This document shows positions 36,080 through 47,215 of a DNA stretch of 64,000 nucleotides, piece after piece. The position numbers and the translations under genes were made by a program. Origin of the DNA: Dreissena polymorpha (taxonomy: Eukaryota > Mollusca > Bivalvia > Myida > Dreissenidae); NCBI RefSeq assembly GCF_020536995.1, contig NC_068357.1, positions 151,993,587 through 152,057,586 of the forward strand, given 5' to 3'. Position 1 is the first letter of the stretch. Each line of letters starts with the position of its first letter. The notes under the pieces are model-generated. The model made no database searches. It saw only the letters and a list, made by a program, of their open reading frames with translations, and was not told the DNA's origin.

Positions 36080-36500
36080 AACAGACAAAACAGCAGCCCC
36101 CTAGTGGATACTTGCTGCATTGTATTTATATAACCATAGCAATCAGCAATTTGAACCATATTAAAGAAACTGACATGAAGTGCATATTCCCAATACGGCC
36201 ATTTATGCCCTCCAAACTTTATCAACTCTGCTTACGTACTTTTTGAGTCAGCACGCTTTTAGTTTCCAATCATTTCTTTAAACTCAGCAACAATAATTTG
36301 CGCAGGAGGCAAAAAAAAATGAAGGAAATTGTACATTTAACTTTTTGTCCCTCTTTCAACATACCAAATTTCATCAACATAGGTAATTTACTAGTTGACA
36401 TATTGCAATATGCTGATTGCGAAGATGGACATACACACACACAAACGGAATGACAACTGCAAGTTCAATATACCTATGCCTTTCGGCAGGGAATAATAAA
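36080..36500 (+). repeat. Dispersed repeat ending CCTTTCGGCAGGGAATAAT
   Basis: CATACCAAATTTCATCAACA and a GATGGACATACACACAC tail, followed by CCTTTCGGCAGGGAATAAT, have the style of the other short repeats here. It lies in an intron of the CaRF-like pseudogene. Confidence 0.45.
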
Positions 36501-38287
36501 GAAATTATAATCTTTATGTCCTTCTTCTCCTCATTATTTGGTTATTATTATCTTAATTATTGCAAAACTTTGACTTCTTAAGAAAGTCTTTAAACAGTCA
36601 TTTTTAATAAAAGTCCATATAAATCATTCGACCACTGGCGTGTGGCTACCTTCGATTCCAGGAGCATGCTTTTAACAATCTTTAGTTTTATTATTTGATG
36701 TCAAATAACAACTATCAAAACTCAAGCATTTAGAGAAAAATTAATTGTAAGTTATTTTATTATACACATCATCTTTTAAGGAAAGATCTAGGATAATGTA
36801 AAGGTACGGAGTGCTGCCAAACAAATCAGGTTTAAAGCTGGAGCAGTCTGATGACATTTTTAAATATTCTGCGTAATCCTATTCATCTTTTAGTTAACAC
36901 TGGTAAAAATAGCTATTAAGCAAAGTCTTTAGATTTGGTTTTAAACATTTGCAAAAATCAAATTCAAAAGATTTTTACATTTTTTTAAATTATTACGTGC
37001 CAGGTAAACAAGAAATCCCCATGATGGGGCAACTGTTGACAATTTTGATCACATGGTACAGCAAATGAATCAACAGAAATTTAACTTTACAGAGTGTTAC
37101 TTTACATATCAGTACCTCTCCACTTGTATGGTACTTGTGTTCGATGTTAGGAAACACCACCATTATCTTCTTGATGCCTTTACTCAGATCACTCCTCACA
37201 TTAGAAGCAGCCATTTTTTTGTCCAGCTCGCTTGATGAACCCTTGTATTAAATGACATAATGTTGACAACCTAAACAGTGCTTAAAACCAACAATAGCAA
37301 AAAATGATTGGATGAAGATGTTTAATTTAATTGTCATCATATTTTGCTTATCACACTTTGATAGAGGTAAAAACAATAAAAATGAGGCAAACACAATACA
37401 AATGTACATTTTGTACGAATCAGAAGAAATTGATGATATAACCAGTGGATTTTGAGCATTGGTGCAATAGTAAGGTTTCTTAAGTGTTATGATTGCAATA
37501 AAACAATGTAATATACAGTAATTGTCCTTCTTGTGGGTAAATTAAATAAAAGAAAAACAACACATCCAACCTCTTCAGGGGTGAATATCAACACTTCCTT
37601 CAGAATGATAGAAGCAGGACAGTCCAATTTTTTGGAGAGCTGCACTGCATGCCTTGTTTTCTATTTAGCATATGAATGTTGCTCACTGCTAACTGTCTTT
37701 GTCTGAAAAGTATGTTAATATCTTTACAACTTTATGTACATGAAAATGCATATTTTATCTGATATCACACAGTGTTGAGTTTTGACAACTATTTGGACCA
37801 AATTTGTTAAAGAACAGATACTGTAAGTCTAATTTCATCATAATATTAGTCAGTATAAAACAAAAGGGTAAACATTTTACTCTTCATGGAATGATCTGAT
37901 CAATGTTGGCATTTTACCAAGTCCAAAGAAATAAATCTTATATTTTTATCCGAGCATTCATCAAGTCAATAAGAACAAAAAATTTTGTTTTGCACTGAAA
38001 TCAACACCATTTTAAGAACATTTTTAAAATCCTGTGTCCATCATTACATGTACATTGTTTATTTTTGCATTAAATGGCTTACAGGATGCGCTACATTGAT
38101 GTTTCAAAGTTTATATATAAAAGATTCTTGTACATTTAGCTGATTCATCTGGATCCTATTTTTTAACAAAATTGTTATTAAATACAATGCTTTCCAATTC
38201 AGTAAAGACTGATTTATATGTGACATTGCTATTGTATTGTTTATGAAAATAAAGATTCTGCATACTAACAAGGTGCTCAGGTAAGCT

Positions 38288-38622
38288 AACAAGAGCACCG
38301 CATAAAAGGTGCCACGCTCGGCTGCGGGTGCAGTTTTGAATACATGAAAGCTTGTCAGATTTTTTTTGTTTTTTTTTAAGAGGTCACATTGACCTTGACC
38401 TTTGACCTAGTAACCCAAAAATGCGTGTGACATGTAGAACTCATCAAGGTGCAGCTACATATGAAGTTTTAAAGTTGTAGGTTGAAGCACTTTGATTTTA
38501 GAGCCAATGACAAAATGTTAAGGTTTTAGCATGACGCGGACGGCCAATGACACGGCGACGGACACGACACGACAAGCTGGCTATGACAATACCTTGGGTT
38601 TTCTTCGAAAACAGCCGAGCTA
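38288..38622 (+). repeat. Dispersed repeat AACAAGAGCACCGC ... CCGAGCTAAAA
   Basis: Starts AACAAGAGCACCGCATAAAA and contains GACCTTGACCTTTGACCTAG. It ends with GACGCGGACGGCC, GGCGACGGACACGACACG and CCGAGCTAAAA. It lies inside the last 3 kb of the CaRF-like locus. Confidence 0.65.
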
Positions 38623-38935
38623 AAAATCAATGACAAGCATGGAGGGGAAGGTTACCATTTTTCTGTCCAATACCTTCTCCTTTTCCAGTTTTCTCTTCTT
38701 ATTCTTGTCTGTACCATGGTGGCATTTCAGAACCTGATGTCCAAGGCTCACATACATATAAGGGTTCACCCCATCGACCCAAGAAACCTTATGGGAAGAT
38801 GAAGTAAAAACTGAAATTATTCATCAAAACAGATTTTTTTTTTCTGCTTATGTATACACTTTATTTCAAAAACACAAAAAAATTGAAACTAAACAAAAAA
38901 ATCCATATCATGAATTCATTCATTTAATAGGAACA

Positions 38936-39200
38936 AGAGATGTGATTGTCAGAAACACAATGCCCCCTATTGCGCCGCTTTGATTTTTGTTTTACCTTAG
39001 ACCTTGAAGGATGACCTTGACCTTTCACCACTCAAAATGTGCAGCTCCACAAGATACATGTGCATGCCAAATATCAAGTTGCTATGTTCAATATTTCAAA
39101 AGTTATCGCAAGGTTACCAAGGTTAAAGTTTTGGTACAGAATGACAGACAGAAAGGCCAAAAACAATATACCCCCGATCATACAAACTGGGGGCATTACA
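38936..39200 (+). repeat. SINE/MITE-like repeat, family S, copy 2
   Basis: Full-length looking: ACAAGAGATGTGATTGTCAG, CACCACTCAAAATGTGCAGC, TTTCAAAAGTTATCGCAAGG, CAGAATGACAGACAGAAAGG, then CCCCCGATCAT and ACTGGGGGCATTA. This copy gives the expected layout used to interpret the split copy at 53,493-59,790. Confidence 0.85.
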
Positions 39201-39571
39201 ATAGTTGATAAAGGTACATAGAATCACATTGTTCTTAAAAAAAGATAAAGTACAAATGTTTTCACCTTCATAAGTCTTCATTTTAAAACTTTTTTGATTT
39301 TTGAAAGACAATTAATAAGGAATTTTGTGACAGGATATGGGAATGAACAATACTTTATCAATTGGGGAAAAATTCTTTCATTTTTTTAAGTCAAAATATT
39401 AATGCAAGTAAAAAGCTATCTGTGAGGCATGCTTTTTTCTACTTACCCGTTGTGATAAATATTCAGGCCACATAAAAGCTAAATAGATTTGATAACGTCT
39501 TTACAAACTTATTGTATAAAAATAATAAATACCATAGTGTATTGCAAACATTTCATCATTTAAGAAATATA

Positions 39572-39775
39572 CACTACGCGACCCGCGATTTTTGTGTAAA
39601 TCTCACATCGCCGCGTTTGGGCTAACGTGGCAAAACGCGGTGATTCGCCGTGATAACACTCTACGGGTGATTCGCGGTGATGTCCCCGTGATTTCCCCGC
39701 GACCATCTCGCGATAAAGATCAGCTGAAGCATCATCGCGAAACTCCGCGAATCGCCGTGATTCGCGATGACTACT
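39572..39775. repeat. CG-rich patch of CGCGATT/GTGATTCGC repeats
   Basis: About 200 bp rich in CpG, with repeated CGCGGTGATT, TCGCCGTGAT and CTCGCGATAAAG words on both strands, inside AT-rich DNA. It may be a short transposon. No termini were assigned. Confidence 0.5.
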
Positions 39776-40974
39776 AGATTTAAATTTCAACTTATTTAAA
39801 AAAAAGTCAACATTATTGACGATCACATACGATCGCGAAAATGTATGCCAATATGAAAATAAACACCCTACTTGCTGAATGTCGAAATCCTGATTTCCAA
39901 ACAAGATCTTTATTTGTTGAAATAACACTTGTATGCCTTTTGGACAGCATATTAGAATCCCAACAAATCCAGAATGCCGTAATGTTATCGATTTGCTAAA
40001 AAAAAAAATAACTGTAATTTGGCATGTTCCGTACAGCTTTACACATTCGTTTGCAGATACATGTAGATGTAAGTTGCGTAAGAAAATGGCAAGTATAGTC
40101 GCAAATATTTGCATTTTCGCCAGCTTATATTAACTTTTGAGTTATTCTAACGATTGTTATGTTTTGTTCGCTGCTTTTTACATGGTCTTTGAAATTCTCG
40201 GATATTTCATTCCGACTGCCAAAATTTTCCGTTATGAAAAAAGTAGAAATTTGTTTTCGCAATTAGTTCTGCTTGTTAAGTTAGCTTTTTATGTAAGCTT
40301 TTGCATCGTCAAAACAATAAAATAACATTATTTTGTCTTCGTTGCGATTTCTCGCGTGGAGATTTACAGACGCCATCTTGAAAACTACGACCAACTTTCG
40401 GTATCAGTATCTTTACGGCAATTTTTTTGTTTCCTTACATCGTTGCCAAATTGCCCATACGATACTGACTCGACGGAAAACTTCACATAACATAAAATAT
40501 CATTGTATCAAAACCAAACGACATTTTTTGACAACTTCCGGGTGAAAATTCCAATTATCGCATATAATCATGAATCGTACAGCCAAACTAATTTTAACAG
40601 TGGTAATAAACACTAGACGTGGTTAAATTTATATGGGATACATCCTTTGCCGACTAATTTCACATTATTTGACGGAAAAACAACAAAAAAGAAAGAAAAA
40701 CTAACCTTTTTGTAAGCAGGAAGTTTATCCATTAATTGATGCAGTCACACGGTGCCGTAGTGTACGATGGGTTATAAATCAGCTATGGTTAAACTATACT
40801 AATGTTTTCGTATAAAAACCGTAACATAATCACTGATTGGGTAATTCATAGATTGTTTCGGAAAATAAATAAAAGAAATAAGATATTTATCGCAGTAAAA
40901 ACGTGTGAAAATTGCGCGAAAAAGTTGTCACGACTTTGCAACGTTATTTCTCGTTAACGACGTCAGCGCCGAAA
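39776..40974. other. Right arm of the 14.75 kb element, nothing coding
   Basis: AT-rich with no recognisable domains in its short open frames. Confidence 0.5.
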
Positions 40975-40999
40975 GGGTCAAAGTCTCGTTCCCAGCCAC

Positions 41000-41464
41000 A
41001 TATTTATTATTATTACAATATGAGGACAGTTCGTCTTCAAGTATATTCAATTCATCGGGAGAGTAAAAACGCGAATTTTCAGGGGGTATATAAATCGATC
41101 CTAGTATTAGGTCTTGGTCAAATCCAGTAATTGTATTATCAATTTTTAGCCATAGAACATAATCAGTGGAATTTGGTAAGACATTTACATGTTGAGAAAT
41201 ACTTTCTCTAACATAAATGCCAATGCCTCCGGATTTTCTTTTATATTCTTTAGAACGGTGCTTATGAAAGAAAAGAAAATTTTGAATGTCCAGAATGTCG
41301 GTTTCATCAGCATGCGTTTCAGAGACACAAAATAAATCATAATTGTTAATAAAGTTTTGAAATTCAGGTATAAACAGTCTTTTTCCCAGGCCACTAACGT
41401 TTAAACAACCTAATTTAATGTTACTGTTTTTCAGGTTAGAGGCACAGTGTCTTCCCCCGGGGTC
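41000..41464 (-). pseudogene. LINE ORF2, 5' half: endonuclease N-terminus
   Basis: The minus-strand open frame directly follows the ORF1 stop in the same frame. It carries KLGCLNVSGLGKRL, LFCVSETHADETD (catalytic Glu), GGIGIYVRES and GSIYIPPENSR, and ends CNNNKYV at the 14.75 kb insertion. The protein resumes at 26,249 with VFLAGDANSRVG. No stop and no ATG occur in this half, so translation must depend on ORF1. Confidence 0.88.
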
Positions 41465-42734
41465 CTAGTGAGCTCCGCCCCGATTAGGTGTGTTCTTGGA
41501 TCCAGATGCGTCCCATGGGCGCTGTATCGGTGGTTGAGGCTGCGATGAGCCAAGCTGTTGAGCCGTTTCCGACTGGCGGTTTGTGGAATCCCTGCGAGGT
41601 GCCTGTTGGGCCGTTTCCGACTGGCGGTTTGGGGGATCCCTGCGGGCAGCGTGTTGGGCCGTTTCCGACTGGCAGTTTGGGTGGTCCCTGCTAGGTGCGT
41701 GTGGGCGAGGATTCCTCCTCCGGGAAGGTGATGGCGATTGTTGCTTTCGCGGAGTCCTGCGCTCAGGCACAGGGGAAGCATCGCGCTGGCTACGCTCCTG
41801 CGACACAGTCTTGTTCGAGTCGTTGGACTGGGCACGAGGAGCCTGTGACATGGCTAGCTGTGTGTGGGATCTGTTCACATTTCTAGCTGGAGCATACTGT
41901 GTGTTTGTGAAAAAATTGTTGTGCTTTGTAACACGGCTGCCTTGCATGATCGTATCCCAGTTTGGAAAGGCATCAGCGACAACGCGACCATCTTGAATGA
42001 TTTTGGCTGGATATATTATGCTGGCCTTGCTATTTGGATATTCTTGGCGTAGGCGCTTGAACTGTGGCCATAATTGCTTGCGAGCATCAACAATCTCGCG
42101 TGGATAATCTCTATTTATGTGAAAAAGTGTTCCGCGGAGCTTGTTAGCATTCGAGAGGATGTGCTCAGTATCACGGAAATCCAGACAGTATATAATGATG
42201 GGTCTTGTGGAGCCGTGCCGGAATTTCCCCAGTCTGTGTATTCGGGGGATAGGAGGACAGGGGTCGATCTCAAGCTTCTCTCTAAAAGAAAATTGATATT
42301 GTATGGAGACAATTTTCTTCCCTGTCCTCTGGGATACCACTTATTAGAAGGTTATTTCGGCGACACCTAGCTTCGAGATCTATTGACTTGTACTCTAGTA
42401 GCTTAATTTGCCGATCATGGTTAGACATTGTTGTTTCCATAGTGTTTACTTTATTTTGCAAGTTCAGACAACTGTCAACTTTATGAGATATGCCTTTCAT
42501 TTCCTGGAACAGCATAGACAGCTTAGCATCAAGTGAGAGACTCTCGTAGTCTGAAAATGTTTGAGACCGCTCGTACTCACTGTTACTGCTGCCCGTGTTT
42601 ACCCGAGGCCGCTTTTTCTCTCTTGTAGCCGTTGACCAAGGTCCGCCATATTGACTGAAAGTCTCATTTTCCAACACATTAAAATCGTTTCTGGTGAGAA
42701 ATTGTGATCGAGTGTCCGAGTTTTGATGTTCCAT
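41465..42734 (-). pseudogene. LINE ORF1: coiled coil, RRM-like region, basic repeat tail
   Basis: Start ATG at 42,734 (MEHQNSDTRSQFL). A coiled coil (LQNKVNTMETTMSNHDRQIK) precedes LEARCRRNNLLISGIPE, which opens an RRM-like domain of the L1/CR1 ORF1 kind. After a frameshift near 42,300 it continues IHRLGKFRHGSTRPIIIY and AKIIQDGRVV. The tail has three 16-residue repeats (RRDPPNRQSETAQ-type, 48 bp units at about 41,560-41,700) and is rich in Arg, Ser and Pro. The stop is a TAG at 41,465. This protein binds the LINE RNA. Confidence 0.85.
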
Positions 42735-43236
42735 GTTTGTGAAATGCTTGAACTTACACTTGTACACATTAACATACCATTATTAAATATTTATAACATT
42801 GTTTTCGTTGTTTTTGCTATTTTTTTACTCTGTTAGAAAAAAAGAGAAGACATGGTGGCATCATCAATCGTGTTTAATGGCGCAGATTAGCGGACCACAC
42901 GGCCCAGATTATCGGACCATACGGCCCAGATTTGCGGACCATACTGCCCACATGTTTCTTTACGTCATGTACATTATTCTAAAACACGAATACACTAGAA
43001 TACTGTGCTACCATTGTACCATGAATGTGTTAAAAATAAATACATGCTAGTATGTGTTTCGCTTTTGTTAATAAATAACACGGGAAATGAAATAGTTATT
43101 ATTTCTCTCAGATTTTAAATTCATTTTAATGTTGTCATCAACTATTTATGTAAGCAGTACACATCACGCAAACATTCACTTTAATCGACAGAATATATTT
43201 TAATAAAGTTGTAAATTAATACTTATTCAAGTTAAA

Positions 43237-43710
43237 ACATGCCGCGTGGTGAAAACAGTAATAAAAATTTATAACATAATTATTTAATTTAATACATGCC
43301 GCGTGGTGAAAACGGTAAATAAAAAATTGTAACATAATTATTCAATTTAATACATGCCGCATGTTGAAAATGGTAATAAAAAATTGTAACATAATTATTC
43401 AATTTAATACATGCCGCGTGGTGAAAATGGTAATAAAAATTTATAACATAATTATTAAATTTAATACATTCCGCGTGGTGAAAACAGTAATAAACATTTT
43501 TAACATAATTATTAAATTTAATACATGCCGCGTGGTGTAAACGGCAATAAAAATGTATAACATAATTATTGAATTTAATACATGCCGCGTAGTGAAAACG
43601 GTAATAAAAATTTATAACATAATTATTAAATTTAATACATGCCGCGTGGTGAAAACGATAATAAAAATTTATAACATAATTATGAAATTTAATACATGCC
43701 GCATGATGAA
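43237..43710 (+). repeat. 58 bp satellite, about eight copies
   Basis: Unit: TAATACATGCCGCGTGGTGA, AAACGGTAATAAAAATTTAT, AACATAATTATTAAATTT. High identity between units suggests recent amplification. It lies inside the inverted-array element. Confidence 0.92.
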
Positions 43711-44251
43711 ATATATATTATAATTACAATAGGGGTATGCCACTCGAATAAGTGACTCGTACGTTTGTATATTGGATACGCCCTATTTATGACATCTACT
43801 GATTGATCTTATCTATTACAGTAATTGATAATAGACCCTAATGGATTAACACGTCTGTAAGTACCAATTAAAGGTAAAGTGTGATAATCGTTATAATTGT
43901 ATTCAACAACGGCTTATGTTTGCACATCTGGTGCGCTATTTATAACATAAATATTGATTGATGTTGATAATTACACTAATGCTAATAGAGTGAGCATGTC
44001 TTTAATTACTAATTAAAGGTAAAGTGTGGACTGTATGGACCTGTGTAAATGTGTACGTGTGTTTGTTTGTTTGCTAGTGTGAACGATTGAGTGAAAATGT
44101 ATATATCTGTTTGTTTGATTGTATATAAAATATATTTGTTTGATTGTATGTATGTAATACAACTTTGTTTTTGTACATTTGTTTGCTCACATTTCACAAA
44201 ATTGCTATAAATGTTGTTTTTTGTTGTACATATATATGTATTTGTTTAGAA

Positions 44252-44319
<68 letters not shown>
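44252..44319. repeat. (AT)n microsatellite
   Basis: About 68 bp of uninterrupted TA. Short open frames of alternating Tyr/Ile across it are artefacts. Confidence 0.97.
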
Positions 44320-44322
<3 letters not shown>

Positions 44323-44436
44323 CCTGAAATTGTTTTTTTATTTGTTTTACATAAATTAGTTTTTGTTGTGTATTTTGATGTCGATATTATATTAACAAAC
44401 AATAAAGGAATTTAATAGGGTATCCATAGTTGTGTC

Positions 44437-44904
44437 CTTACACGATGAAATAATATAAAATATGCTTGAATGAAAATGAAATACTATAATTTTATTATGT
44501 TCTTAAATTTATTCGTACAATATTTAAAGGAACACTGAAGAAATATTAATTAAGATGTGGTCCGTATGCTTTGCAAATCTGGGCCGTATGGTCCGCAAAT
44601 CTGGGCCGTACGGTCCAGAAATCTGGGCCGTATAGTCCGATAATCCTTACACGATGAAATAATATAAAACATGCTTGAATGAACATGAAATACTACAATT
44701 TTAATATTTTCTTAAATTTATTCATACAATATTGAAGGAACACAAAAGAAATATTAATTAAGACATGGTCCGTATGCTTTGTAAATCTGGGCCGTATGGT
44801 CCGCAAATCTGGGCCGTATAGTCCGATAATCTGGGCCGTATGGTCCGAGATTCTGGGCCGTATGGTCTGGGCCGTATGGTCCATGGGCCGTATGGTCCCT
44901 AATC
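44437..44904 (+). repeat. 208 bp tandem duplication of the right-end array
   Basis: The block CCTTACACGATGAAATAATA ... GTCCGATAAT occurs at 44,437 and again at 44,645 with few differences, doubling the right terminal module. Confidence 0.85.
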
Positions 44905-46000
44905 CATCTACAACCCAGTGTGGTTTATGACACCATGCTGTTAGTTAAGTCTGGATAATATCTCATCAAGACGAGATAATCGGTTTATGCAGAACAAAGG
45001 GGCAATTAAACACCGGAATACAAAGGCTTACACGATTTTAAGTTTGATGCAAACAATCAAATCAAAAATATTGCATTTAATTTAATTAAATTTAAGGTAT
45101 CAACGTGTTTGTTTTCCCAGGTAAATACCTTTATCGTAAATGTATAGATCTATATATGTTGTATATTTGAAATTGATATATTTATTGTTTGTTTTTAATC
45201 TGATTTTTTTCAGTAAAGTAGAACAACTTGTTTGCATGCTGAAAAAAATCTTAATTTAATCGTTTAAATATATAAATAACGATCACGCTCTATTTCTCAA
45301 TGCAAATAAAATTGCGCAGCGCTAAATATTGTTTTCACCGTCGTAAAGGGGCACGTAACTCTAACTGACGCGAGTGCCCGGATGTTGCGATATTATGAAT
45401 ATCAAAAATGAAAGTAGACTATTGTTATTGTGACATTGAAGTGTTCTTATACGAATTTCGAGCAAAAAAATCACAATTAATTGTAATTATGTTATATTAA
45501 ACTATAAACAGAAACTAGCAAATGATTATGTACGTTCAAAAGAGTTTTAAAGGAATATGGAAATTACAACTAGAATTGTCAGTTTTCAGTAACTGTTGTG
45601 CACACTTGTGTCGCAGTTAGCATTTTTGAGCTTTTTTGCATGAAAGGTATCGTTTGAATTTAATTAATGATCGTAGTTTATTGCCAAGTTTATTATTTTC
45701 TGAAAGATAAATGTCTCTGCTGTTGGTATACCGTTCATTTGGTGTAATTAATGCTTTCGGAAGATATTTGTTTGCTTTTGTTAAGACCATGGTGTTATGC
45801 AGGAAATATGACAGTTGTATCCCTTGTATGGGTGAATATTTGATTTGGTTCCATTCTTAATAAAAAAAATATTCAAAAACACAATTAGTAAAGCAGTGTC
45901 GACAGACCGTTTATCAGTTACGTACATGTCAGACGGACGTCAACCTAAGCTGGGCACGACCTAATGTGACCCAGATCGCGATTATGAAGGCTTATTTGAC
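44905..46000. other. AT-rich, nothing recognised
   Basis: No coding region or repeat family could be supported. Confidence 0.5.
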
Positions 46001-46019
46001 GCACGTCAAAAGCTGTGAA

Positions 46020-47215
46020 GAGAACACCGTTACGGACATAAATACTTGTTTGATAATATTATTTTATTTCAACTTAATTTGGGTACATGTTTATATACTA
46101 AATTCTTCTTTCATTGGACACCTTTTTGAAGACTTGATGATGTTAAAATACGTTTGCAGTTTTTGTTGAATCTTTATGTATATAAAAGTCTTCTTTTTAT
46201 GCGGCGTAACGGTGTTGTCACATTTGTAACGGTGTGGACAGATTTTCATAATCTTGTTTTTTCGCATCGTGTTTTTTACTAGAAAGTATGTCAGATAAGT
46301 TCCATGTAAAATGTGTGATAATGTTTCAAAGGCAATCGGTGATATGAATACGAACTTTATTCGCATCATATTGTTTGTATAAATTTGTCAACACTGCTAC
46401 GATGTTGTCATCACCGTTTCTCATTCAGCGTAACGGTGTGGAACGTAACGGTGATGACATTCGGGAATTCTGACAGAACTGATTCCAATTGTATTAATTC
46501 TCCATTTTTGTCTGAAAAATTTCATGTAAATTTTGCGATGTTGTTTGAATAACAATCGGCGATATGAAAACGAAGTTTATTCACACCATAATGTGTGTAT
46601 ATATTTGTGCACACCGTTACGATGTTGTCATAACCGTTACTCATTCAGCGTAACGGTGTGGACAGTAACGGTGATGACATTCAGGCATTTGATCATCCAC
46701 AAACAGCATGCTTTTTGTCTCAAAAACACATTACGCACACATTATTTTGTGGCATCTAAGAATAAATAATATTTGAAAATCATATAAAAGAACAGGAAGT
46801 GGAAATAGCAAATAAAATGAAAGAATGGCGTTGACACTGAATAAAAGTACGTTCAATATTTTAATTACTTTTTGATGATTTTCACATTTTTCGCGCTCTG
46901 TTCATTGCTTCATTATGACGTAAAAGGTTGAAAGAATGTTTACTTTTCGGAAAAAGTTGTATCCCCGTATTTTTCCCGTGCGGTAGATGAAATTTTCTTC
47001 GTAACGGTGTCGACTTTAAAATTACGGACAGAGCCATAACTGCCCATTTATAAATATTCTGCATATAAAGCTACTAAATGTAACTGTTATTAAGTTAAGT
47101 TTAAATATATTTAGCTCCATATGGTTGGGTTTTTTTCATTTTCGTTTGACATTCTTTTATAAAACAATCAAGAAAATTGCCCTTTAAGAATTCGGACAAC
47201 ACACCGTTACTAAAA
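46020..47215. repeat. Cluster of TAACGG/CCGTTA sites with a 220 bp duplication
   Basis: About a dozen CCGTTA or TAACGG sites occur in 1.2 kb, many as CACCGTTAC or GTAACGGTG, often paired 10-20 bp apart. Two copies of a module of about 220 bp (46,280-46,465 and 46,500-46,690) share GCGATATGAA, ACGATGTTGTCAT and CATTCAGCGTAACGGTGTGG. TAACGG fits the Myb core consensus. Function unknown. Confidence 0.65.

Larger units (their letters stand above)
35565..38787 (-). pseudogene. CaRF-like DNA-binding protein gene, four exons, broken
   Basis: Four phase-0 exons with good splice sites: 38,787-38,674 (WVDGVNPYMYVSLGHQVLKC, HHGTDKNKKRK), 37,702-37,571 (QLSKKLDCPASIILKEV), 37,241-37,116 (VVFPNIEHKYHTSGE) and 35,818-35,565 (RIDSDVASKIKELVVEEGV, EEMQRHLTSFV, RRFAPTKK, IRYHMNKAAKK). 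The order and motifs match calcium-responsive transcription factor (CaRF) domains and the CaRF-like proteins that are abundant in invertebrate genomes, some of which are linked to MULE-type transposases (memory). Exon 2 has an in-frame TAG. Exon 4 is one base short (254 bp; the other exons are multiples of three), with the break in an A run after APTKK. No catalytic continuation was found downstream. Confidence 0.65.
26250..40999. mobile_element. 14.75 kb TIR element inserted in a LINE endonuclease gene
   Basis: The left end reads GTGGCTGGGAACGAGATTTT followed by GACCC (26,250-26,274). The right end is its reverse complement with one mismatch (40,975-40,999). Outside these 25 bp the two ends diverge. 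The flanks are the two halves of one LINE, and removing the insert plus one ATAT rejoins the LINE endonuclease in frame (NNNKY/VFLAGD) with no base lost or gained. Inside are a spliced transposase-like gene (27,592-30,945), a spliced CaRF-like pseudogene (35,565-38,787), several short repeats and much AT-rich DNA. No polymerase, capsid, integrase or ATPase was seen. Superfamily unknown to me. Confidence 0.82.
23095..42800 (-). mobile_element. CR1/L2-like LINE split by the 14.75 kb insertion
   Basis: One LINE of about 5 kb: ORF1 41,465-42,734, ORF2 41,464-41,000 plus 26,249-23,095. The order, strand and exact frame at the break show that the two parts were contiguous. The outer limits (5' near 42,800, 3' near 23,095) are approximate, and I found no target duplication for the LINE itself. 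Confidence 0.85.
42885..44904. mobile_element. 2 kb element bounded by inverted GGGCCGTATGGTCCG arrays
   Basis: The left end has about three copies of a unit with GCGGACCATACGGCCCAG (42,885-42,955). The right end has many copies in the opposite orientation (44,562-44,642 and 44,765-44,904). The outermost GATTAG(C)GGACCA and TGGTCCCTAATC pair as termini. Inside are a 58 bp satellite and an (AT)n tract, with no coding sequence. The target duplication is unclear (CA at most). Confidence 0.65.

Noticed and set aside
39560-40114. 184-codon minus-strand frame over the CG-rich patch
   Set aside because: No recognisable domain. Its openness comes from the CGCGATT-type repeats at one end and AT-rich filler at the other.
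26250-40999. Polinton/Maverick, suggested by the size and a possible 6 bp target duplication
   Set aside because: The inverted repeats are only 25 bp, and no polymerase, integrase, ATPase, protease or capsid-like frame was seen.
41465-41996. Plus-strand frames with PFPTGG repeats
   Set aside because: They are the antisense of the 48 bp repeat in the LINE ORF1 tail.
44144-44415. Open frames of alternating Tyr and Ile
   Set aside because: They are translations of the (AT)n microsatellite. The same applies to 57,301-57,743.
44693-44884. Minus-strand frame with repeated DHTAQ and IRPR words
   Set aside because: It is an artefact of the 22 bp GGGCCGTATGGTCCG array, whose length keeps frames open.
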